From Streptomyces sp. NBC_01197 (GTDB taxonomy: Bacteria > Actinomycetota > Actinomycetes > Streptomycetales > Streptomycetaceae): DNA of 64,000 nt. Where the stretch lies: the NCBI RefSeq assembly GCF_036010505.1, contig NZ_CP108569.1, positions 7,270,001 to 7,334,000 on the forward strand, given 5' to 3'. Below are positions 30,301 to 39,000 of this stretch, piece by piece. Position 1 is the stretch's first letter; the number at the start of each line of letters is the position of its first letter. The position numbers and the translations under genes were made by a program. The notes under the pieces were generated by a model. The model did not search any database and was not told the origin of the DNA. It saw only the letters and a list, made by a program, of their open reading frames with translations.

Positions 30301-31985
30301 CCGCCTCGCGCGTCGCTGAGACCTTGCTGGAGAAGGAGGTCTGCGAGGTCTGGTGCGAGGTGCTCGGGCTGTCATCGGTCGGCGTCGACGAGGTCTTCTT
30401 CGAGGTCGGCGGCAACTCGCTCTCGGCCGTCCGCGTCAACAACCGCCTGTCCCGGCGCTTCGGCGTCGACCTGCCGCTGCGGGCGCTGTTCGAGGAGCCG
30501 ACCCCCGCCGCGGTGGCCCGGCGGATCGAGGCCGCCCTGTCCACGGCCGACGGTCCGCAGGAGCCGGCCGGCCGGCCACTCACCGACCCGGTCACGCCGT
30601 CCCCGCTCTCCCCGGAGCAGGAAGGCATCTATCTGGCCGAGCAACTGACGCCCGGCACCGCCGCTTTCCACATCGGAGCGGTGCTGCGGCTGCACGGCGC
30701 ACTCGAACCGGACCGGCTGCGGCAGGCGTTCACCCGGGTCATGGCCCGGCAGGACGCGCTGCGGGTCGGCTTCGTCGACACCGTCGACGGCATCCGGATG
30801 CGGCCGGCCGACGCAGGACCGGCACCGCTGACCGTGCTGTACCCGCCCGCGGGCACGGACCACGACGCGTTCGTCGCCGATCTGTACGAGCTGGAAATGG
30901 CCCGCCCCTTCGACCTGGAGCAGCCACCGCTGCTGCGCGCCGCACTGGTGCCGTCGGGAGGGCAGGAGCACACCCTGGTGCTGGTCGTCCACCACCTGAT
31001 CTGCGACGGCTGGTCGCTGGGCGTGCTGCTGGACGAGCTCTCGGCGGCGTACGGCTCCGACGGCGTCCGTACGCTGCCGGCCCCCGGCTACCGCGAGGCG
31101 GCTGCCCGCTCGCGGGCCCGGCGGGAGTCCGGAGAGGCGGCGGCCGACCTGGACTGGTGGCGGCAGCAGCTGGACCGGCACCGGGCCACCGCGCCGCTGC
31201 CCGCCCTGCCCGGCGCTCCCGAGCGCGGCCCGTTCCGGGCGAGCCGGCGCACCATGACCCTGCCCACGGAGCTGCGCGCCGGGGTGATGGCGTCCTGCCG
31301 CCAGCTGGGCGTGACGCCCTTCGTCCACCTGGCCACCGCCTACCAGTTGGCACTGTCCGCTGTGGGGGTCGAGGCCCCGGTGCTCGGCTTCCCGACCGCG
31401 GGCCGCACCGCGGAGGACGAGGGCGTGGTCGGCTGCTTCATCCGCACGGCCGTGCTGCCGTCGGCCGACCGGGCGGCGACCTTCGCCGAGGCCGTACGGG
31501 AGGTCCAGGACCATCTGGTGGCCGCGCTGGAGCACGGTTCGGTATCGGCGGACGCCGCCGACCACCGTCCGGACCTCTTCCACGCCTGGTTCGTGCTGCA
31601 GAACACCCCGTTGGCCCGCTCGGGTCCCGGCGGTACGGCCGTCGAGCCGGTGCCGCAACCCCTCACCACCAGCAAGTTCCGGCTGGCGCTGGATGTGACC
31701 GACACCGGTGACGAGTTCGTCTGCTGGTGGGACTCCGCCGCGGAGGTCCTGGGCGAGGAACTGCCGCAGCGAGTGGCCGACGGTTTCCTCGCGATCCTGA
31801 CGGCCACTTCGGCCACCCCGGGGACCGCCCTGAGCGAGCTGCTCGCCGCAGTCCCCGCCACCCCCGTAGCCCGGCGGCCCAGGCGCGGGCTCCGCTCGGT
31901 CTCCCGTCGCGCCTCTTCCCGGCCGGCCACCCAGGCCGACAGCCCCGACCAGCACGGCCACGTCAAGCAAGGAGATGAGTCATGA
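24369..31985 (+). CDS. NRPS-2: hybrid PKS-NRPS, KS-AT-ACP-C-A-T-C
   Basis: Predicted 2538-aa protein starting 18 nt after NRPS-1, with AAGGGA upstream of ATG 24369. The ketosynthase is intact (Cys180 in TACSTS, His316 in HGTGT, His353 in IGHLDAASG). The acyltransferase has Ser627 in GHSVGEYA and HAFH at 723-726, the malonyl-CoA-type signature. The carrier at Ser953 (GGQSL) is PCP-like. No KR, DH, ER or methyltransferase is present, so the added C2 unit should keep a beta-keto group unless reduced in trans. C3 has HHLVTDG at 1144-1150. A3 (about 1485-1968; Lys1964) has code DVWNVAMVHK, Thr-like. T3 carries Ser2017. A terminal C domain has HHLICDG at 2208-2214 and must act on the His module of NRPS-3. 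The last four bases overlap the hydroxylase gene (ATGA). Confidence 0.95.
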   Translation: MDNDNTNDNAIAIVGMSGRFPGAADVQAFWANLLAGLSGTVTPTDQDLDAAGVPPQVRTDPAYVRAAGALEGIEEFDAQFFGLTPREAQLMDPQQRLFLECAWHALEDSGNRAGAGLPAAVFGGTGANGYLLYNLAPHAWLRDPAHEYSVILGNDKDYLASRTSYKLGLSGPSITVQTACSTSLVATAMACQSLLDYQCDLALAGGSAVVVPHRTGYLYQESGIASPDGVCRPFDADANGTVRGSGAAVVVLKRLEDALADGDTVHAVIRGWAVNNDGSAKAGFTAPSVGAQAEVIALAHQLAEVEPASIGFIEAHGTGTTLGDMVEVEALRQAFEGVPGRCALGSVKASIGHLDAASGVAGLIKAALAVKHGTVPPTLNFRRPGPALGAEDNRFFVNSEAIGWPVDTGPRRAGVSSLGIGGTNAHLVLEQAPERPDRPEAGADAPPLVLPLSARTDAAVAQAAERLAGHLERAGAGLLVADVAHTLVTGRAEFTSRTHVVAATAAEAAAALRTPVVPPAGGTAARPLVMMFPGQGAQHPGMAESLYRSQPVVREAVDECAGLLRHELGRDLRELLFPGDGPGRAADAAARLDRTEYTQPALFTVEYALARLWQSWGVQPDLMVGHSVGEYAAACIAGVLSLPDAVHLVALRGRLLAAQPAGGMLSAALAEEELRRRLPPGSVIAAVNAPRQCTVAGPHTELEALTAELSAEGVRVTALHTSHAFHSPLVADAVEPFRQAVAQVRLNPPRRPYVSSVTGALITAEQATDPGYWADQLVAPVRWHQALLTAAGPRAVLLEAGPGQSLGALARLALDLNAGHVVAGTLPRPGGDERRAVLDAAGLLWDAGVAVDLTAVNGVPGRRVSLPGYPFQRRRHWIDAPQHRADGGMAGAPQPGPLAEAVNDRDRAGDDPGADTATDTDAVRGAVDRAWAEVLLGAAPQPEDNFFDQGGQSLVAVQLLSRISQLVKVRLPLQLIFDHPTPRELAIAVAAEALRGASRPDLPVRQADRSGALTLSPAQERLWFIEQLEPGGNAYNVPQTLMLDGVLDQAALERTFTALVARHEALRTRMGMDGDAPVQLVGEPYEVTVPLLLPSGATGDAETEAREMALAELRRPFDLLAGPLLRAALIRLAPERHLLVVTMHHLVTDGWSFLVLTRELVEMYDAFTTGRAPQLPPAPLQAADHAAWQRALVTGDHLAEQTAFWTEYLTDAPAALPLPLDRPRPAVQRHRGCRHRIQVPADLTRRLAALGASRGTTPFTTLLALFSAVLHAHTGSQDLLVATPVAGRDRAELEGIVGYLVNTVVVRARFEGARTAVELVDRVRDSALKALSNPDVPFDQVVQLAGAGRQLDRNPLAQVLFTLENRVNEDVRLAGLELSPVDLDPGTAQFDLALHLQEQEEGLAGWFEYDKDLFLPDTVARLGDHFLEVLRRAVDVPDQGLSELVRVPDAVHRLLTEVWNTGAGQLPADASLVDLFTASVAAGPDRPAVIDGDMTWSYRELDRASDRIATALTAQGAAPGDRIGILLDRGADLIAAIFGVLKTGAAYVPLDPTHPAERLGLAAADSGVRLVLTQRSLADRQPAGDARTVVVDGPEVRSATADFIPSPVDPGSPAYVIYTSGSTGRPKGVEVTHHNVVRLLRVSQASFGFGPDDVFAQFFSHAFDVSVWEVFGALCHGATLVTVPYWTSRDPDALVRLLAERRVTVLNQTPSSFHSLIEAEARSTDCPLSLRAVVLAGENLDIGTLVPWFDRHGDQQPSIVNMYGITETTVHVTYRRITAADVRPSVGTPVGAALPDLRIRLLGPDGALVPIGVRGEICVGGAGLAARYVNLPELTAERFVPDPFDPEPGALLYRSGDLARYDGDGELYYLGRADHQVQIRGFRVEPGEVQTVLARHPALTGAVVVAATAPDGGTELVGYPVPLPGAERPTDTELREFLRSRLPEYMVPAHLVPIAEIPLTANGKIDRAALPGPSRQSPASRVAETLLEKEVCEVWCEVLGLSSVGVDEVFFEVGGNSLSAVRVNNRLSRRFGVDLPLRALFEEPTPAAVARRIEAALSTADGPQEPAGRPLTDPVTPSPLSPEQEGIYLAEQLTPGTAAFHIGAVLRLHGALEPDRLRQAFTRVMARQDALRVGFVDTVDGIRMRPADAGPAPLTVLYPPAGTDHDAFVADLYELEMARPFDLEQPPLLRAALVPSGGQEHTLVLVVHHLICDGWSLGVLLDELSAAYGSDGVRTLPAPGYREAAARSRARRESGEAAADLDWWRQQLDRHRATAPLPALPGAPERGPFRASRRTMTLPTELRAGVMASCRQLGVTPFVHLATAYQLALSAVGVEAPVLGFPTAGRTAEDEGVVGCFIRTAVLPSADRAATFAEAVREVQDHLVAALEHGSVSADAADHRPDLFHAWFVLQNTPLARSGPGGTAVEPVPQPLTTSKFRLALDVTDTGDEFVCWWDSAAEVLGEELPQRVADGFLAILTATSATPGTALSELLAAVPATPVARRPRRGLRSVSRRASSRPATQADSPDQHGHVKQGDES

Positions 31986-33058
31986 GTGCGCAGTTCTCAC
32001 GCGCGGGGACGGTCCGCAGGGCATTCCGGTCCGCGGCCGGCCCCGACGCCGTCACGATCGAGCCGTTGACCGCCGACGGCAACCCGCCGATGGTGGTGCG
32101 CCCGAAGGAAGCCGGCACCGACCTGGCGACCTGGGCCGCCGCGAGCAAGGAGTGGGTGTGCGACACGCTCCTGGAACATCGCGCGCTGCTGTTCCGCGGC
32201 TGGCCGGTGGCGGACGCCCCGGGCTTCCAGAGGTTCGTCGCCGCGGTCTCCGACGGTGAGCCGCTGCAGTACCGGGACCGCTCCACCCCGCGTGACGAGG
32301 TGGGCCAGAACGTCTACCTCTCCACCACCTACCCCGCGGCCGAGCGGATCGAGCCGCACAACGAAGGCACCTACTGGTCGACCTGGCCGCAGAAGCTGTT
32401 CTTCTGCTGCCTGACGGCTCCGCCCGTCGGAGGCGAGACCCCGGTCATCGACAACCGCAAGGTCATCGAGCGGATCCCGGTCGCCGTCCGGGAGCGGCTT
32501 GAGCGGCTCGGCGTACGTTACGTGCGCAACTACAACAGCGGTTTCGGCCTCACCTGGCAGGAGGGCTACCAGACCGACTCCCGTGAGGACGTCGACCGCT
32601 ACGCAGCGGCCAACGGCACGGTCACCGAGTGGCTGGAGGGCGACCGCCTGCGGACCGTGCAGATCCGTCCGGCCGTGCGCACCCACCCGGTGACCGGCGA
32701 GAAGCTCTGGTTCAACCACGCCGGGTTCTTCCACATATCGAGCCGCGACCCGCAGATGCGGGAGGCGCTCGTCGAAGCACTGGGCGAGGACGGACTGCCG
32801 ACGACCACCACCCACGGCGACGGCTCACCGATCGCCGACGAGGACGTGCGAGCCATCAACGAGGCTTATCGCGCGGGGGAGATCGCCTTCCGCTGGGAGG
32901 TGGGCGACGTGATGCTGCTTGACAACATGACAATGGCGCACGCCCGTCGTCCCTACGAGGGCGACCGCAAGATCGTGGTCGCGATGACCGATCCCGTCAG
33001 CGGCGGGGATGCCGCGCAGTACGGTCCGGCCGTCGCGGCCGATGGCGAGGAGGCGTGA
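31982..33058 (+). CDS. SyrP/TauD-type Fe(II)/2-oxoglutarate amino-acyl hydroxylase
   Basis: Predicted 358-aa non-heme iron dioxygenase. The facial triad is His126 and Glu128 (PHNEGTYW) and His320 (MAHARRPY), with the 2-oxoglutarate-binding Arg region in YEGDRK. Segments such as GGETPVIDNR, VRNYNSGFGLTWQ and WFNHAGFFH closely follow the SyrP group, which beta-hydroxylates aminoacyl groups tethered to NRPS carrier domains. The gene overlaps NRPS-2 by 4 nt and NRPS-3 by 1 nt, so the three are translationally coupled. Because NRPS-3 begins with a dead C-like domain followed by a His-type A domain, beta-hydroxylation of His-S-T is the most attractive role. Thr or another residue is possible. Confidence 0.92.
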   Translation: MSAQFSRAGTVRRAFRSAAGPDAVTIEPLTADGNPPMVVRPKEAGTDLATWAAASKEWVCDTLLEHRALLFRGWPVADAPGFQRFVAAVSDGEPLQYRDRSTPRDEVGQNVYLSTTYPAAERIEPHNEGTYWSTWPQKLFFCCLTAPPVGGETPVIDNRKVIERIPVAVRERLERLGVRYVRNYNSGFGLTWQEGYQTDSREDVDRYAAANGTVTEWLEGDRLRTVQIRPAVRTHPVTGEKLWFNHAGFFHISSRDPQMREALVEALGEDGLPTTTTHGDGSPIADEDVRAINEAYRAGEIAFRWEVGDVMLLDNMTMAHARRPYEGDRKIVVAMTDPVSGGDAAQYGPAVAADGEEA

Positions 33059-36000
33059 TGAGCGACGACATCGCGGGCTTCCGGGTCTCCCCGGCTCAGC
33101 ACCATCTGCACCGGCTCAGGTCGGCACTCACCGGGGCCGCCCCGTTCGTCGTGCGCCTCGACGCGGAGCTGCCGGGCAACGTCGACCCGGAGCGGCTGCG
33201 TCAGGCCCTGCTCACCGAGACGGCCCGCCACGAGATCCTGCGCACCCAGGTGATGGCGGCCCCGGGCGTCGGCATCCCGGTGCAGGTCATCGCGGACGAA
33301 CCCGGGATCGGCACCGGCGAGCCCGACACCGCTGACGGTGCTCTCCCGGTCCGGTTCAGCATCGGCGAATCCGCCGGCGGCACCCGCCGGCTGACCCTCG
33401 CCGCCGATCCGGGGGTGGCCGACCCGACCACCCTGACGGGACTGCTCTCGGCCGCACTCGGCCGGGCGGGCGGGGACGACGAGGAGGAGCCGGTCCAGTA
33501 CGCGGACGTAGCCGAGTGGTTCCATCAGCTGCTCGACGAACCGGAGACCGCAGCCGCGCAGGACCGCTGGCGACGGGTACTGGCGGCCGATGCGGCCGAG
33601 CCCGACCTGCCGCTCCGCCCGGCAGCCCCGACGGACTACCGCCCCGAGACCACCGCCCTCGTCCTCGCCCAGGGCCCGTCCCGCGACATCGCCGCACGGG
33701 CCGCCGGACTCGGCATCAGCGAAGGCGCGTTGACCACTGCGGCATGGGGCGTGGCGCTCGGCGGCGGCGGGAACGGAGAGCCGCTGACACTCGGGGTGAC
33801 CGTGAACGGCCGTACCGCCCCGGAGCTCCAGCGCGCCCCGGGCCCGTACGACCGCACCGTGCCGATAACGTTCCCGGGCGGCGCGGACACCTCCTCGCTG
33901 GCCCGGGCGGTGGACACCGCGATCCGGCAGGCCACCGAGGACAGCGACGTCTTCCGGTGGGACACCGTCGTCGCGACCGGCGACCACGAACCGTACTGCC
34001 GCTTCTCGGCCGGACATCTGGACGTCTCCGCGCTGGTCACGGGCGACACGGTTCGCGGCCTGGCCGTGACCGACCGGGCGGACCGCCACGATCTGCGGCT
34101 GCTGGTGGTCCGGCACGCGCAGGACCGGCTCGAACTGCGCCTCGACTACGACGCCGACCGCTGCGATCCGCAGACCGCCGAGCTGCTCGTGGCCCGGACG
34201 GCCGCCGCGCTGACGGGGTTCTGCGCCGAGCCGGGGATCCCACTCGGCGACGTCGTGCTGAGCACCGGGCGGGACGCTGAACTGTCCCGGCGGTACGGCA
34301 CCGGCGAGACTCCCACGGACACGGGCACGGACAACACGGTGCTCGACGTGATCCGTGAGCACGTACTCGCCCGCCCGGACGCCCCGGCCGTGGTGTCGCA
34401 CGACGGCCGGCTCGACTACGCCGGACTCGACGCGGCGGCCGACTCGCTGGCAACCGCGCTGCGCGCGGCCGGCTGCGCGCCGGGGGACCGGGTCGCGCTC
34501 TGCCTCGACCGCGGCGTGCTGATCCCCGTGGCGGTGCTCGCGATCCTGCGCTGCGGAGCGGCCTATGTGCCGCTGGACAGCCGCAATCCGGCCGAACGCC
34601 TGGCCGGTATGGTCGCGGACTCCGGGGCCACCGTGCTGCTGGCCGACGAGACGGGACAGCAGGCCCTGGCGGACGCGGACCCCGGCCTGCCGGTGGTGGA
34701 CCCGGCCGCGGCGTGGACCACCCCCGCGGACGGGACCACGGTGCCGGGCACGCCGGAGCGGTCGGCCTACGTGATCTTCACCTCGGGTTCCACCGGGCGC
34801 CCGAAGGGCGTCGAGATCACCCACCGCAATCTGGCCCACTCGACCCGGGCGCGGTTGAGCGTCTACCGGCCCGAGCCGGACAGCGCCGCACTGCTGATCC
34901 CCACGATCGCCTTCGACAGTTCCGTCGCCGTGCTGTTCGGCACGCTGTGCGCGGGCGGCTGCCTCGTGGTGCCGGGCGAGAAGGAGTCGGGCGACCCGGG
35001 CGCGCTGGCCCAGCTGGCCGTCGAGCAGGGGGTGACCGATCTGCTCTGCGTCCCCTCGCTGTACCGCCCGCTGCTGGAGGAGCTCGCCGCCCGCGAGGGG
35101 GTACGGCTACGGCGTGCCGTGGTCGCGGGCGAGGAGTTCCCCATGGTGCTGGCGGGCCGTCACCACGAGGCGCTGCCCACCGTGCTGCTGTTCAACGAGT
35201 ACGGGCCGACCGAGGCCACCGTCTGGTGCACGGTCCACCAGGTGAGCCCGGAGCGCTCCGAGCGGGTGCCCATCGGCCGCCCCCGGCCGGGCGTCCAGCT
35301 GTACGTGGTCGGACCGGACGGCGCGCAGGTGCCCTACGGCGCCCGCGGTGAACTCTGGATCGGTGGCCCGAGCGTGGCGGCCGGCTACGTCGGCAGTCCG
35401 GAACTCACCGCCGGGCGCTTCCTCGACGACCCGTTCGCCCCCGGGCCCGGCGCCCGCGTCTACCGCACCGGTGACCTCGTGCGCTACCGGCCCGGCGGGG
35501 TGCTGGAGTTCCTCGGCCGCACCGACCGCCAGGTCAAGATCCGCGGCTTCCGGGTCGAGCTGGAGGAGATCGAGAGCCGGCTGGCGGCCCAGCCCGGAGT
35601 CACCGCGGCGGCCGTGGTCGACCGCACCGACGAGTCGGGCTCGACCCGGCTCGCGGCCTACGTGGTGCTGCGGGCCCCGGCAACCGCCGATTCGGTGCGG
35701 GCGGCGGCCGGACGCGCGCTTCCCGCCTACATGCTGCCCGCCATCGACGCGCTGCCCGAGCTGCCGGCCCTGCCCAACGGCAAGGTCGACCACGCCGCTC
35801 TCCGGAAGCTCGCGCCGATCCGGGCCTCGGCCGTGTACGTCGCGCCGCGCACGCCGGTCGAGCAGGCCCTCGCGGAGGCCTGGCAGCAGGTGCTGGGGTG
35901 CGAACGTGTGGGTGTCGAGGACAACTTCTTCGACCTTGGCGGCGATTCGATCCGGGTGGTCCAGGTGCGCTCGCAGGCCCGCAGGCGCGGAGTGCTCATC

Positions 36001-39000
36001 CAGGTCACCGACCTGATGCGGCATCCCACCATCGCGGCGCTCGCCCCGCTGGCGACCGCCGTCGAGGACGGCGGCGACGGGCCGTCCCCGAGCGCGACCG
36101 AGCTGCTGCCCGACGCCGTGCGTGCCGGGTTGCCGGACGAGGTGGAGAACGCCTGGCCGCTCTCCAGCCTCCAGGCGGGCATGCTCTTCCACACCGCCTT
36201 CGAGCGCGGTGAACGGCTGCTCTACCACGACGTCACGACGCTGCGGCTGCGCTCGACGCTCGACGTGCCGGCCTTCGAGTCGGCCGTCGCCGAGCTCTGC
36301 CGCCGCCATGCCATGCTGCGGGTTTCGATCGACCTGGCCCACCCCGCCGGGCCGCTCCAGCTGGTGCACCGGAGCGTCCCGGCCCCGATGCGCGTGGTCG
36401 ACCTGCGCTCCGCCCCCGCCGGCCGGCAGCGTTCCCAGGTGGATGCCGACGTCGAGCGCGAGCGGGCGACCCCGTTCGTTCTGGAGCAGGCCCCGTTGCT
36501 GCGCTTCGTCCTCCATCTGCTCGGCGAGGACGAGTTCCAGCTGACCCTCGCCGTGCACCACGCGGTGCTCGACGGCTGGAGCGTCACCGTCCTGCTGACC
36601 GAGCTGATGGACTGCTACCAGCACGCGGCGGATCCGGCCGCACCCGCGCCGCCACCGGCTCCCGCAGCCTCCTACGGACGTTTCCTCGCCCTGGAACAGG
36701 CGGCGCTCGAAGGACCGGACGGCGACTGGTGGGCCCGTCGGACGGAGGATCTGCCGATCGGCCGGCTCGGCGGCAGCGGCCTGGCCGACGGCGCCGGCGA
36801 GCAGCGGCTGGGAGCGGAGCTCGTGCCGGAGGTCTGTGAGGCACTGCAGCGGGTCGCCGGGCAGGCCGGTGTACCGGTCAAGAGCGTGCTGCTGGCCGTC
36901 CACCTCAAGGTGCTGGCGGTGATGACCGGACGCGACGACGTGGTGACCGGTCTGGTCACCAACGGCCGCCCCGAGGACGAGGAGGGCTCCGACGCGATGC
37001 TCGGGCTCTTCCTCAACACCCTGCCGCTGCGGACCGCGCTGCCCGGGGGCAGCTGGCTCGACCTCATCGGGCATGTCTTCGCGGAGGAGCGGGCGATGCT
37101 CCCGCACCGGTGGTACCCGATGAGCCGGATCCGGCAGGCCCGGGCGGCGGACTCACTGTTCGAGGCCGCGTTCAACTACGTGCACTTCCACCGCTACGGC
37201 GAACTGTCCACCCGCGGCGGGCTGGAGGTGCTGGAGGCCGCATTCCACGGTGACACCAACCTGCCGCTGATGACGGACTTCATCCAGGACCCGGTCAGCG
37301 GCCGGATCGAGCTGTCGATCGCCTTCGACCCCTCCCTCTACCGCCCGGAGTTCATCGAGGCGATGGCCGACCGGTACCGCTCGGCGCTGGACGCGGTCGT
37401 CGCGGCACCGGAACTGCCGCACACGGCGGACCCGCTGCTGTCGGAAGCCGAACGGCTCCGCCTCACCGCCACCGCGCACGGCGCGAGGACGGCGCCGACC
37501 GCAGGCAGCCTGGTGCCGGGGCTGGCAGCCGCGCTCACGGCGGCCGGTGACCGTACGGCAGTCGAGGCGCCCGACGGGTCCCTCAGCCACCGGGAACTAC
37601 TCGATGCGGCAAGGGCGTTCGGCGCTGCGGCCCGTACCGAGCTGGCCGCCTCCGCGACCGGCGGGGAGCCGGTCGTCGCCCTGCTGCTGCCGCGCGGCGT
37701 GGCACTGGTAACCGCTGCCGTCGGCTGTCTGCTGGCCGGTGTGCCATTCGTGGTCTGCGACCCGGGCCGGCGGGCCGAGCGGCTGCGGGACATGCTCCTG
37801 GACGCCGGGGCCGGTCTGATCGTCGCCGCCGAACCGGACCGGCTCGGGGGAGCCGTGCCCGAGGGCGTGTCCTGCCGTACGCCGGGCGGGCTGAGCGGCT
37901 CCGGCACGCCGGGCCTGGATGCCGATCCGCACCCGGAGCAGCTGGCCTACCTGGTGTTCACCTCGGGCAGCACCGGCCGCCCGAAGCCGGTGGCGGTCTC
38001 GCACCGCGCACTGGCCAACCGGGTCGAGTGGGCGCAACAGACCTACCCGCTGCGGCCCGATGACCGGCTTCTCGCCCTGGCCTCTCCCGTGTTCGACTTC
38101 GCCGTCTGGGAAGTGTTCGGCCCGCTGCTGGCCGGCGCCTGCCTGGTCGAGGCCCCCGAACTCACGGACACCGACAGCAGCCTCGCCGAGCTGCTGCGCA
38201 GCACCCGGGCGACGGTCGCACATGTCGTGCCGTCGCTGCTGGGCGGGCTGGTGAGCGATCCCGCGCTGGCCGAGGGCAACGAACTGCGGTTGCTGCTCGT
38301 GGGCGGCGAGGCGTTCCCCGCCCCCCTGCTGGCGGAGCTCCGCGGGCAGCTCCGATGCGAGGTGATCAACCAGTACGGACCGGCGGAGGCGACGATCGAC
38401 GCCACGTTCCACCGGGCCGGGCCGGCAGACTCCGGGCAGCCCGGCCGGCCGGGCACCGGGCCGACCAGCGGGCCGGCCACTGTGCCGATCGGACGGCCGA
38501 TCAACAACGTCTCGGTCCACCTGCTCGGTGAGAACCTCGTCCCGGTGCCGCCCGGCTGCGTAGGCGAGATGTTCATCGGCGGAGAGGCGCCCGCCCGCGG
38601 GTACCACAGCCAGCCGGCCCGCACCGCCGAAGTGTTTCTGCCCGACCCGTACTCGGAGGCCCCGGGTGCCCGGATGTACCGGACCGGGGACCTGGCCCGG
38701 CTGCTGCCGGACGGCGCGCTGGAATTCCTCGGCCGCACCGACGACCAGGTCCAGGTGAACGGCGTACGGGTGGAGCCGGGCGAGATCGAGGCCGTTCTGT
38801 ACGCGGACGGGCGGCTGGCGGAGGCCGCGGTGGTCGCACACACCACACACCGCGGTGGCGTGCATCTGGTGGCCCATGTGGCGCCCCGCGAGGGCGTCGG
38901 CCTGACGCCCGACGAGGTGCTCGACGGCCTGACCGGGCTGCCCGACGCGCTGCGTCCTGGGCTCACCGTGGTCCACGGCGCCCTGCCGCGCACCGCCGGC

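Noticed and set aside
30600..31900. Epimerisation domain at the end of NRPS-2
   Set aside because: The motif is HHLICDGWSLGVLL, the condensation form, and the E-domain signature after HHxxxD is missing.
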